The notes beneath the pieces are model-generated. The model was given only the letters and a program-made list of their open reading frames with translations. It was not told the origin of the DNA and did not search any database. Shown here piece after piece: positions 22,699-34,424 of a stretch of DNA of 64,000 nucleotides. A program made the translations under genes and the position numbers. This stretch comes from Blasia pusilla (taxonomy: Eukaryota > Marchantiophyta > Marchantiopsida > Blasiales). The DNA lies in the NCBI GenBank assembly GCA_050084515.1, contig CM114274.1:5146001-5210000 (forward strand). Reading direction: 5' to 3'. How positions within the stretch are numbered: the first letter of the stretch is position 1; each line of letters begins with the position of its first letter.

Positions 22699-24257
22699 TA
22701 TAAATGATGATTTTTCCATGGGTTTGTTCTTTATCCCCAAAATTTTCCTTCCTCTTCTCAACTTTCCATCTAGAAAACTATAAAAGGTTTAGAGATATAA
22801 AAGGGTATAAGAATGTACAACTAGGGATTAAGGTGTTGACATGACTCTATGGCCACTACATTTTTTTCCAAAAGCAAATATTTTGAGAATCCATTAGAAT
22901 TTCCAATTTGTGATTATACTTTGTGTGGCTCCATGTAGCATTGGTTTACGAGTCTTTGTAATTGTTCTACCGTTGTGATTTCGATGACTCTTAGTGGGCT
23001 CGTAACTTAGGGTTCAGGGTCTCAAAGTCACTATTTTTATGTAAAATTACACGCAAATAGTGGCTTTGAGACTCCACTTTATGACTATGGAGGCTTGCAT
23101 TAGAGTCATCATCTGCAAGTCTTGAAACCGAATCCTCGCATAAAAATTCCCCATTTGCCTCTCAATTGCCCCATGTTTGCTTTTCTAAGACTCCCATCCT
23201 CATCTTGTAACTAGTTTCTTTCTTTAGTGGAACCAACTTTTGAGATTTTTGCGTGTAGGAAATTTATGTTTTACAATGAAAGATACATAAATGAGTAAAG
23301 TTCGTAGTATTACATGTTTTTTTCCAAAATTATTGATTCAAAACTATAGAAAACGGAGGAGGAAAAAAATGAAGCAATCTATAAGAAAAATTTGAAGGAA
23401 TCAAATGCCCCATGAAAAATCGTTTGTAAACCCCAAGAATGAGTCCGAATTGAACAAAGAAGGGACCAAAAGTAACCTCAATGTGAGTGCAAACAAATAT
23501 TACTTGGACTTGCTATTTGCGACTATTTGCAAATGAGTTATGAGTCATTTTTTGTGTTTCAATTGCAATTACTCAACCTCACACTCATTTGCAATTGAAT
23601 CACAAAGCTATAAAAATGTTGAGAGTAGACATTGCGAGTGTTTTATGATTGACTTACAAGTGTAAGAAAATGGAACTTTTGAGCCATTTTGTAGTGGCCA
23701 TTTTCTTACATAACTTTGATCATTGGTGTTGTTAACTAAAATAAGATTTATTTTTTGAATATGCCATTTGTCACACATTATGAAAGCCATTAAACTGGTC
23801 TGTTTTCAATCCAAGCGTGCACATTCTTGTGATGTAGAGGAATGTTTTCACGCATTACATATAAAATATGAAGAGGACACATATAATGTTTCTCTTATTT
23901 CATATATGCTAGCTCTCTCGTGTTAAATTTTGAAAGAATCATATGTCTCCAAAGTTTTTGCACATAAAAAGTTTACATTGGATTGGATCACTAAAGTTAT
24001 ACTGAGGAAATTTTTCAAATAATAGTTCATTCCTAAAAGAAAACACATGAAATTTTACACAATAAGTACATTATGGAAATGGATGCTAAAAAGTCCCATA
24101 AATAGTGGATAAATTTATAATTTCTTTTGTAAGAGTAACCTCCCAAAAACATTATGTCACTTTACTAGCTAGAATTATATTTACTCTCTTTATGATCATA
24201 TATCTTCCCATCCATATACCCAAGTGCATCATAAGGCATGTGAATTTTGGCACTCTC
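22699..24257. other. AT-rich, nothing recognised
   Basis: No gene or terminal motif found. A 60-bp neighbourhood at 23005-23070 repeats the idea of an unmethylated-looking palindromic phrase (CTCAAAGTCACTATTT and AATAGTGGCTTTGAG), an imperfect inverted repeat of about 14 bp. Confidence 0.35.
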
Positions 24258-24410
24258 CCATGATAATATAGATAATCAACTTGTATGTAATCTTATGCAC
24301 GGGATCAAGACCAATCACGATTCTTTTGATTATTTTATGGATAATCAACAAATTTTCTCCTTGCCCCTTGATCATGTGTCAATCAAAAAATGTTCTCTCA
24401 CCGATAGATT
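24258..24410 (-). mobile_element. Possible pair of decayed Helitrons (junction of a start and an end)
   Basis: A minus-strand start TCTATATTATCATGGGAGAG lies at 24272-24253; its 3' end was not found. Immediately to the right, a second unit reads on the minus strand from TCTATCGGTGAGAGAACATT (about 24408) through TTTGACACATG-like sequence to CCCGTGCATAAGA (about 24290). CTAG is missing. Both calls are weak. Confidence 0.35.
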
Positions 24411-25403
24411 ATGTACGGTTTAACAAGTGATACCAAGATTTACATAGGAATCATGTGGTACTCACCATGTGGAATCATTTTGATCACACCTATTCTATTT
24501 AAGTAACATCAATACATGGCCTTTGCACGAGGTAATATAATTTAATTTTGGGTTATGTGAATGCTTGTAAGAAATCTTTACATATTTTCGAAATGTGAGG
24601 AGATCTTTAAATATTTTTTGCTGCCAAAATTTATGTGTAAAGCATTAGAAGAGGAAGATCAATCAAGAAGTTGTCTTCTACTAATTAATGGTATGGTTGA
24701 TTATAGGTTAAATTTTTTTTATTGTATTTTTGTCCTTAGAAATATTTTCTCGATACTATAGTGCTATGTGTTTTTCAAGAACTTAGTTTTGATGTGTACG
24801 AGCCTTGCATTAGCATTGGAAAATATTGATAAATCAAGAAGATTTCCTTAAGTATCGAAATGGATATAGATGATTTTTGTTGTTGGAAGGAAACAAGTCA
24901 CTCTATTCAATTCCTTTATGTATCTTTTTTCTCTTGAGTTGAAGTATTATTGAGTTTTATAAATCTGTAGTTTCGACGTGGATGCTATGCGCTGAGACGA
25001 ATACAAAGAATGAAGTAGCTATAGACAGAGAAAATGGTAAGAGGAAATGATAGTCACTTACAATACCTATGAAAATTTGGCAAGGGAAAGAGAAAAAAAA
25101 CAACTCGAATAAATATCAACCAACTCTTCTTTTGACATTTGATCCTATCAACCAATAGCATCACTCGAAATTGATTCAAGGTGACAATTAACAAGGATCC
25201 TTTTTGGGGTTAGTTAAATTTGTAATTATATTTTTAACATATAGATGAGTGGTTTAAATTAAATTTTTTGTTTTTCATAATTAACTTTCAAAGTTTTCAA
25301 GTGTCATTTTAATTTAAATTTGAACAATCCTATCGATTCAAAAAATGCCAAGTGTTAGGAGGAGATATATTTGCAAAATGAAAGGGTACTCTACAATAAT
25401 AAA
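24411..25403. other. AT-rich; ends in a Helitron 5' start
   Basis: No gene seen. At 25403 reading leftwards (minus) the sequence TTTATTATTGTAGAGTACCC resembles a Helitron start and abuts the CTAG end of the next element, but its own end was not located. Confidence 0.35.
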
Positions 25404-25589
25404 CTAGTATGATGCCCGTGCTATCTATTGGTGAGGGGAAATTTTTTCTAGGCATCCGTCAAATCTTTGGTCTGTTAATTTTAGTCATTCTCTTGAATCT
25501 GACAAGTGTCAACGCCCGCAAACGTCCAAAAAGACAAGTATAAACTTCTAGAGGGTTTCTATAATCCCAACTTCTTTTGATTATACATA
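25404..25589 (-). mobile_element. Short non-autonomous Helitron, family H1
   Basis: On the minus strand it ends ATAGCACGGGCATCATACTAG at 25404 and is followed by T. Its start near 25589 is TATGTATAATCAAAAGAAG, related to the H1 start with TC decayed to TA. The inside shares AGAGGGTTT and AAGTGTCAACG-like sequence with 6044-6216. Confidence 0.6.
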
Positions 25590-26118
25590 CACCGCTAAAT
25601 ATGAAACATACACATGGATTTTTTAAAAAAAAATAAATATTTTACATCAGATTCATTCTTATTTCCTTTGAAAATTTCATATTATTTTCTTTTGTGAAAG
25701 ATTTTCTGAGCCATTCCTGTTTTCCTTCTCAATATTTTTCATAAGAAAATAAAAAGTTCCTCATGATCTATCAACGGCTAATCGGCGTGAGATCGACGGG
25801 GTACAAGTCTACAGTACCACACATTCAAATTGTTCTAGTACCAAAGAGTCAGGAAGTAAGACCCGAGAAAGAAGAACTGGCGGGCAGGCACCGGAAGAAA
25901 AGACGGAATTCTCGCGGGCAGTCTGTCAGTGAGTCCGTACGAGAAAGCCACCCGCCTGAGAGGGTGAGAACAAGGTGAAGGAGTCGGCATAAAAGACGGG
26001 TCGCAGACTCGCAGAGTCCAGAGAGCCCGGGATCTGGGGGTATTATTATTTTCAAATACGATAATTGAAAAAAAGGAAAAATCGGTTTTCTTTTTCTCCT
26101 TTTTCGACGGGCTGCCCT
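25590..26118. other. Distal upstream region of TPX2
   Basis: Composition changes from AT-rich to GC-richer at about 25780. Overlapping open frames on both strands (25763-25978, 25835-26179) have no known domain. Possibly promoter. Confidence 0.35.
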
Positions 26119-27371
26119 GAGGGGCAATGTTAACGTTGAGCGTGTCCAGGTGTCCGTTTCCTATTGCTGCCCGCCCCACGTTTCAAATTTCCTCCTCTCT
26201 TGTTGCTTCCCCCTCCGATTGCATTCGAAGCTGCTCTCTCTCGCTCTCTCTCGTTCGCTCTCTCGCTCGCTCTGCGTGTGTGTGTGTGCCTCTGTTCGCG
26301 GAGCGTCTGGTGCTGGCCCCGTTCGAAGTGGAGGTCAGTGATTCTCGCCCGCTCGAGTTGTAAGTGAGAAAAAACTCTATCTCAGACCGCTAATTTCGCG
26401 AACGAGGGACGGACGTCGAATTCCGCTTCAGATTCCGCATCGATGCAGCGGCGTGATGTGCCAGGTAGTTTCAGAGTGCAATCGATAGATTTGATTTAAG
26501 CTTTTTCTTAGATGTTAGGAAGGAAGTTTACGAGGCTGTGGGTATCGTGATATTAAGGGATGAAATGAAATCTCTTTGGCCGCTGTTTCCTGTCGTTCGA
26601 GGCGTGGAGTGGATTGGGGATGAAGTTTGTCCGCGATTTTGTAGGAGTAGGGAGAGCGTTTCTATGAGTTGTAATAAGTTTTTGAAATTGATTTTTCGGT
26701 GAAGTTGGGGTGTTATTCTCAAGCAGAGCCACGCGAAATACTTCGAGAGACGTGTTTTTGACTGTCGTCGTAGGCAGCCATTTTCTTGTTCTTCTTTATC
26801 GAGTGCTGAGTCTGCATCACCTAAGTATTCCTGGCTTTTGTCTGGTGCAATTTTCCCCGCGAGGATTTTTGAAACTGTCCATCTTGAGGGCCGCCAAGTT
26901 TCAGACATTCTAAGCATATATATTTCAAAATGGCTCTGGCATGATTATCCAACGTCTTCGTTGTTGTCGAGGATACTTACGCTCGCGTTACCCGTCCTAC
27001 AGTGAGCTTGGACTTGATATGTTTCCAAGAGGTGGTTTCGCGATGATAAGTGAGCGGCGAGGTGGATCACGATCGCAGGGCGTGGCAGTCATGTTCTGAG
27101 CACACTATACAGGACTAGAGGTTCCTCGTTGTTCGCCTTAGCATTGAGTGGTGGACTGCGAAGTGAATCCTCATGGGGCTGAATCAAAAGCCGGGTGCGA
27201 ACCTGCTGTCCTTCTCTAGGAGCTCGTTTGCTAAGTTGCAAGCGGCATTGTCCAGAACAGAGTAGCTGAAATCAAATTGGGTAGCTGAAATCAGGAGCAG
27301 CTCAACTGCAGCTCTGGAAAGATACCTACTACCTTCAGCGGTGGCTTAGAACAGGTGACAGGGATCAAGAT
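26119..27371 (+). promoter_or_regulatory. TPX2 promoter and 5' leader, with pyrimidine-rich tract
   Basis: A CT-rich run at about 26229-26275 (CTCTCTCTCG-type repeats) followed by GTGTGTGTGTG resembles plant core-promoter pyrimidine patches, so transcription may start nearby. If so the leader is about 1 kb and probably contains one or more introns. A short ATG frame at 26443 (MQRRDVP) meets a possible donor CCAG|GTAGTT. Several other upstream ATGs exist. No TATA box is evident. Confidence 0.45.
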
Positions 27372-30300
27372 ATGGACGAAGAAGCAGCTGAAAAGAAGAA
27401 GGTCTTCAAGATTGATGAGGCATGGGAGTTTTCAGCGCCCAAGTACTACGACTTCATAGTCGGAGAAACAGAACTTGAAAAAGTCGCTGCAGAGCGTTGG
27501 TTGGACAACGAGACAAGTTACGATGCATCACGTAAGATTATCTTTGTATTGATCTTTCCATTTTTACTGAACAATTAAGTGTGTGCTTCCGACTGGTCCG
27601 AAGAGGGCCATTGGTTTTCGATCACAGTTGTTAACAACAGAGCGCGCAAAGAATAAACGGAAGGCAAGATGAGTGTAGTTTTCAGCCCACGGGGAAGGTC
27701 ACAGGCTCATAGGACCCCTTTCATGTGTGAACTGGCATCGCTTGCGAAAGCCACCTTTCATGATCAGATTCACCTCCAAGCATTGAAAGCTTCAATTCTA
27801 GGAGATTCTCCATGAAGTGGATTTGTTGTAAGTGAAGGGCCTGAAATTCTTCCTAACCTTAACCCTGGAACCTGGCCAAATTTCACACGCACTTCAGGCA
27901 CTCGTGGTCCTCTCTCGAGGGGTGACTTGTCTGGTCAGAAAGGTTTTTTAATCTGATTATCTTTCGCCCTTCCAGCGCTTTTGGCTTATCGGCCCGCTTC
28001 CATGCGCGTGCTCTGGTAACAAATCCCTCAAGCACCTTTCGCTAACATCATATGTCAAGCTTCTGTGCTTGTGACACTTCACCAAGGAGATTGACATGTA
28101 TACGTTTAATGTAGGTCTTGTGGATATTTCCAATTAACTATCGGGCGTAGCCCAAGGTCGCGCACGTCAGGGTAAGGAAATGAATGAAGGGATTTATTGT
28201 CAGAAAGAAGGTTGAATTGACTACCTTCACGCTAAAGAACGCTGTCAGCCTTTCCTGCATATAAGAGTAAACTAATTGTTTTGAGGGAGCCACTGCAGCT
28301 CACGTGGGAAAATCAAAGGCTGTCGCAGAGCTGCTCAATCTCGGGACCAACGAGGAGGACATGGAAGAGGTAAATGTCTATGGAACGCAAGTTCAGGACC
28401 CCGTTTTCAATTAATATCGACAGCGGACAATGGCGGAAATGAAATCCGTTATTTCGTGTCTGTCGTGGCGAAAGTCATAAGAAATCACATCTGAAATCCT
28501 TTACGAGGCCCTTTGTTGGGCCTGTAGGTAGGTGATGTCAAGATACTGATTTGCTTTGTCGGCAAGTTGATTAACTTTGGACTGTTCTCTCTCCGAAAGG
28601 TTGTCGAGAGCACATCGCCAACGGGGAACAAGGAGAATCAAATGGACATCTGGTACATCAACTTCCTATCTGTCGGCCTTGTACCTTCGCTCGTTTAAGA
28701 TCAGGATCGCATCTACATCAGTAACATTCAGAGGCGTATACCGTAGATGATAAGCTTATATCTCTACATCTCGTTCAAGTCGATTTGAATGATGGTCGCG
28801 ACGAACCGTCTACTAATCTCATTGCCTGCGTTTTGCACAGTCCGACGGTCACTCCATTGAAGGGTTGTACACTTACGTATGGTGCTGAAGGACCTGAAAA
28901 TTGTGAAGTTGCTGACGAAGGCGAAAACCACGAGGCTAAAGAAGAACCAACAGGTAATTGACTGCTAAAGTAGACGGAGATTCTCTACTTCGCTGTCGTA
29001 GTCTATGCCAACTCCAACTCCATCGATGATTAGTTTACTAGACGTATGTACAGATTTAGAAAGCCTAACACACGATGTGGTCGTACCGATGGGATTTCAC
29101 ACGTGATATGAAGTGAAACTTCGCAAGTATGTTAAACAAGATTTAATCTCGACATGGCAGTAATCTGTGGAAGTCCCTGTGTGTTGTAATCCTGTAAGTA
29201 TCACCGGACGGAATGGTCGAACTTCTCTTAGGTCTCTAGTGGGCTATTAGCTCAATTGATTTCGAGAGATGTGGTACCTTAAGCCTGTTAAATGTTCCCA
29301 AACTCTCAGAGCATTACAGAGTAAATGCACGATGGGATACTAATTATCGCCTCTGTTCTCCTACAACAGTTTCCCCCGGAACTGATTCTTGTACCTCCAC
29401 AGAGAAGAATGTTTCGCCTAGCACCCCGAAGGCTAGTCAAGATGGGTGCGTTAGACACACAGAAAGAACACCTTTATCGGTTTTGCCTCCATTGCCGACT
29501 TCTCCAGGCAGTCTTCCAGCTAAAAGGTTGCATTCTCATGGTTGGAACGAGGTCCAGGCTGTCGGTGGGGCCACCATGCCGAAGATTCAGAAGGCGTCCG
29601 CTGCAACGTAATCTCCTTAAACTTCTGGAGTGTTTGTGTATTTGTTTCCATGTTTTCCTTAAAATCGTCGTCCTTTTCAGGGAAGTAATCGGTGATTTGC
29701 CTTCGTTCTCCAGCTTCTTCTTGCTTTCCGCAAGTAGAAGGTCTTCGTTTTCATGGATTGTCCATTCTCTCATCGATTTTCTTGCCCACCACCTACTAAG
29801 AGTGAAACACTCGCATGCAAGAGTGCGTAGTAACTTTCAATTTTTCTTTAGTGCGGAATGAACTGACCTCCTACTTCGTTGCTATGGTCTGTCGTCGGCA
29901 ATGGACATAGGCGGTACCTCAAAAGCGCGAAAAAGAAGGATGCTCCGTATGGAGCGAAGGTGGCCGTCAGTCCCGATGACCCTGCAAATAAGAAGCAAAA
30001 GCTCGAAGGAGGCAGGTTGCGACAGGTAAGTTTCTCTCAGATGAATTATCCTCACGAAGAATTATTTTCCGATCGTATTTTCCGGAATCAAAGGGTGTTT
30101 ACTTGTTTCAAATTCTTGGATCTATATCTTACTTTTCAACATGAGGAATGAACTCGCAATTTAGATGACTAAGTGGAGTATGACGGGATCGGTGTAGATT
30201 AAGGAGCGTCTTATTCGGCCCAAAGATCAACCTGCTTTGACTGTGCCACAAGAGTTCCAGTTCTGTACTGAGAAGCGATCTCGATTGCTTGGGGGAGCAG

Positions 30301-33300
30301 ATCTTGTCCAAGCTACAGCACAGGTATACGTTTGTACACTCTACGCATGAACATATCGAATAACAATTTGCTTACTAAAGTATCTGCTGGGCCTGCTTCA
30401 AAAATCGAGGATCCATAGTCCGGGTATACTTAAGTCACGAATATGTAACTATTTGCAGGCGGGAAGAGCGGTCTCACCTTTTGTTTCAATGGCGGAAAAA
30501 GTTCGAAAATTCCAGATGAAGACACCTGAGCGTTTCCATGTCAACCCTTCCGGTCATTGCGAAACTGTATGTATTTCCTTTTGCCACACGTCATTCATAA
30601 TATAACAGGGAATCTGCTAAGATTGGATTAGGTAGGTAGCTATCCCGATTCGCAATTCTCCAACCCTAGAAAACTGAAGGAATTAGGCGAGTTTCAGATG
30701 TCACAATCTCTTTTGGTCTGAAGTGAGCAAACTGCTGGGTGTTCAGGAGGACTATGAAAAGAGAAAAATGAAGTTGACTAGACCCAAAACGCCTGAGTTC
30801 GAGACTTCCCACAGAACCCGAGGCCCAAGGTAAGCCCGAATTTGTCCACTTCATGGAAAATGTACTTTCTCCTGTGGGGTACCAAGGCAAGCGTGTTCAT
30901 CGAAGGTCTTGTGGTACTTTGTCACGTTTAACAACGGACTGACCAGTTGATGTAACCTTCGCTTCCCTAGGGTGAAAAGTACGGCTGAATTGGAAGAGGA
31001 AATGTTGGCCAAGATTCCGAAGTTCAAAGCCCGTCCAGCTCCAAAGAAGGTCATCTGCTCATATCCTCCCTTAGCTGTTGTATGCCTGCAGGACCGAATA
31101 TTGATTCCACTCACGGTTGGTTCTTATGGATGAAGTGCCTAACATGTCAGCTGTTGTTGGCAGATTCTGGAGGCACATCCTCCACCCACGGTGCAAAAGA
31201 TAACCCCGCATTTGACAGAGTTCCAGGTACGTGGTTGGAGTAAATTGCAAGGGTCTTAGGGTTGGCTTGGCTTTCATTCCATGATGTCTTAGTTGATCTG
31301 GACCTATCCGTCACCCGCAGGAATTTCATCTCAGGACAACGGAGCGTGCTCTACAGCATAAAGCTGCTGAACAAAGTGAGGGTACACAAAATGGAGCTTC
31401 AGCCCGGGAATCAATGGATTCTCACCACTCTTCGGTATGGAAACTGTAAACCATGCCTGTCACACCTGTTGTATACTTCAGAGAGAGTTCATTTCTCTGG
31501 CTGATTCAGTTTCAAAGCTGGCTGATTTTGCCTGTCCCGATCGCTAACGAGAGCAGAGAGGAGACGTCCAGAGAAGAATTTTGTACCTTTAATGTCCTCC
31601 ATTTCTTCCAATTGCAAGTTTGCCAGGGTTTGCACTTCCTCGTTGATTATGACTCTGAGTGGCCAAGTTCTGAAACTGCGATGATTTGTTTCATATGACA
31701 GTGCCACTGACCTTTGGGTGTTTTCTTGGGTTCCAGGTTGCAGAGCTGAAGCGTAGACGTAAGTCAGCTCCGGGAGGTAGTGGTCGTGTAGAACCCCGCG
31801 AACCTCACCTCCATACCGCGGCCCGAGTTCGGCCAGTAACGTATTACCTCTATTACACCCTGACATCTCCATGTCCACGCTGTCTTTAAACTGGACGTCG
31901 AATTGCGTATTCTGATAGGCTGTCGTCAATGGAATGTTGTCCTAAAGCATGATGTTCATCGACCCAAGTTGACATTCCGTTTGAAAAACTTCTCAGGGTA
32001 AAGAGTAGGTCGGAGCTGGAGCTTGAAGAACTTGCGAAGCTTCCAAAATTCAAAGCCCGGCCTTTGAATAAAAGAGTAAGGATATCATTCCTCATCATTT
32101 GAGGTTCAGTTTTCAAAGTTGTTCACTGCAGGAGTCTATTGAAACCTAGACAACTTTCTTACGACGTATCTGAAAGCGACTTCCATCTATGGATTTTGGG
32201 AAGTATTCAAGTCTTGTTTGTCTTCCCTGTGACAGATATTCGACAGTCGAGGCGATTTGGGAATATTCCGTAACAACAAGCGTGAAGTTACCACACCTCA
32301 GGTACGACCAGCGAAACTCTCTTCTAGGATTCACGCTTCTCTTCCTTCCCTACGCATTTTTAAGGATTTTCGTCATGCAAGTGAAGATCACAAGTATTTT
32401 GTGCCGAGTGGAATGAATACAAGCCTTGGGTGGGCTATTTCTGGCTGGAGTTTAGGTGTTGACGTCGCTGTGAATGTCTTGACGCGTTGCAGGAGTTCCA
32501 CTTCGCCACTGACGAGCGCATACAACATCGAGAACCACATCCCACCTTAATAGATCAATTTAGCAAGGTGAGCATGATTAATGGAGTTGAAAGAAGTGCT
32601 AACTTACCGTTTCTTTGTTGTCTAGTATTTCATACTGAAGAGGTATGTTGGTTTGTGCTCATATCAGATGTCTCTTAATCAACCATCGACTCATGATACG
32701 ATCCTCCGCCCAACCATTCCCGAACCATTCAATCTCGAGACGGAGGTATGGAAATGACATTACGGGTTTTACCTCAGTTTTGTTTGACATTCGAGCGGGA
32801 AGCGACCACGCCGTTTAGAATTTGAACTTCCCTAGGGGTTTGAGTTGTTTGACTCTCAAGTTCGCGCCATCTCTTCATTTGGATTCTTCGTTTGTTCTTC
32901 TGCATTCGGGTTACTAGACATATGGTCGAAGAACCGAGAAGATCTTGTAAGCTGGAATAATCCTTGTTTTCTTTCAGAATCGTGGTCTTGTGAAGGAAAT
33001 GAGATTCCTACAGGATCTTCTGGAGCGAGAACAGCAAGAAATGCAAGCCAGGATTCCAAGAGCCCAACCACTGCCATTCACGACAGACGTCCCTGTTGTA
33101 CGTAGACGAATCTACTTACTCATTCTGGTTATTTGTTCTGGAACCGGTGTTGCATCTATTAGCCATGAAGGAAGATTCCATTTAAGTTTGGAAGAAAATT
33201 TCCGGTTTGCCATTCGTGACTGAGTTCCTGGGGAATTTAAACAGGTTCCTCCCAAGCCGGAGCCCAAAGAAATCACTCGTCCAGAGCCATTCCAGCTGGA

Positions 33301-34424
33301 AAGCATGGTACGTCACGAGGAGGAACTGCATAGATTTGCAGAGGAACGGAAGAGAGCAGAGGAACTGGAATCTGTTCTCAAGGCTTTCCGAGCGCAGCCT
33401 AATCTTTCCACGTGAGTGTGTAACCCCTCGCCTAATTCTGGCAGAGACAGTAGCATCAAAAGACCGCTGTAGATTGCCAATCTCGCTAATTGGCTGGTCC
33501 GCGATGAAAGTTGTCTAAAGTCTGATTTTACACTCGCGGCTGTCGCAGCGCTCCGGTATTCGTACCATCACGATCGAGAAAGCCGCTAACAGAAGTGCAA
33601 GAATTCACATTCCATTTGGAGACGCGCGCCATCGAACGTGCGGACTTCGACAAGAAGGTATGTCGTCACCGTCAAGCATACATGTTGTCGTGAACCGCAC
33701 ACGTGGAGAATTATCGATTTGATACGCCAAGCCGTCGTCATTGCATCCATCTCATGAATCCAAACAGTATGGAGAGGATCTGAAGTCTAGGTCCCATCTG
33801 ATGGATGCAGGTGATGGAGAAGCACAATCAATACAAACGGTTTAGGGAGGAGTATGAGGCTGCCAGAAGGGTAAGAAAACATTTGCTGCACTTTCTATTG
33901 ACACCGTCTTTGCAGTGCAGGAATGTAATGTGATGTTCAAGGTGATGCTTTAACTGTTAGAGGCAGTCTGTTGAGGGAGTGTCCAAGTGATTCCAGTCAT
34001 GTGACTGTGGAGTTGGCGTGGCTCCGTTAATATGGCAGGCGGAAGAGGACAGAAGCATTAAGGCGATGAGGAGGGAAATGGTTCCCCACGCACGTCCCAT
34101 GCCAGTGTTTGGCAGGCCTTTCGTTCCTCAAAGGTACCTGCCGTTCCTGAGTCCTGAAGGGTTTCGGTCTTGCGTTGAATTCCTGTCACGAGCCAACACA
34201 GGAGCTGTACATTTGTTCTTATGCCAAATCGGGTTAGTCCGTCCTTACCCGTTCCAGTGCTTCCATTAACTCTGATTTCGCCTGGCAGGTCTAGTAAGGG
34301 ACTAACGCGGCCCGTGTCGCCACAATTCCATGGCGACGGGACTCGTCGGCCGTCGTCACACCGGAGGCGGTCCTCGTCGATTTCCATGGCGAGTGTACGA
34401 AGAAGAATGGGTCAGATGCGCTGA
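27372..34424 (+). CDS. TPX2: TPX2, spindle assembly / microtubule nucleation factor, 23 coding exons
   Basis: TPX2 targets Aurora kinase to spindle microtubules and promotes Ran-dependent microtubule nucleation. Exons: 27372-27531, 28299-28369, 28600-28652, 28841-28953, 29370-29607, 29911-30025, 30198-30323, 30459-30566, 30747-30829, 30971-31049, 31164-31226, 31321-31434, 31737-31840, 31997-32075, 32236-32301, 32493-32567, 32668-32745, 32978-33097, 33245-33411, 33549-33657, 33811-33870, 34039-34133, 34289-34424. All introns are GT-AG and phases join without a stop to 803 residues, close to Arabidopsis TPX2. Diagnostic parts: EFSAPKYYDF (residues 19-28, Aurora-binding type), SPFVSMAEKVRKFQ, KLTRPKTPEF (central), LAKIPKFKARP and LAKLPKFKARPLNKR, ARIPRAQPLPFTTD, RPEPFQLES, ERADFDKK and MVPHARPMPVF (C-terminal TPX2 domain). 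Lysine-rich KSAKKK and NKKQK (212-250) may be nuclear localisation signals; the tail is arginine/serine rich. Exons 5-6 and 13 boundaries are the least certain, chosen by phase and homology. The gene converges with the UTR2-like gene. Confidence 0.93.

Noticed and set aside
31489-31929. Minus-strand open frame of 146 codons inside TPX2
   Set aside because: Antisense shadow of TPX2 exons 12-13 and introns.
32629-32645. Extra micro-exon between TPX2 exons 16 and 17 (TATTTCATACTGAAGAG)
   Set aside because: Both flanking exons are in phase 0 and join well without it; its 17 nt would break the frame.
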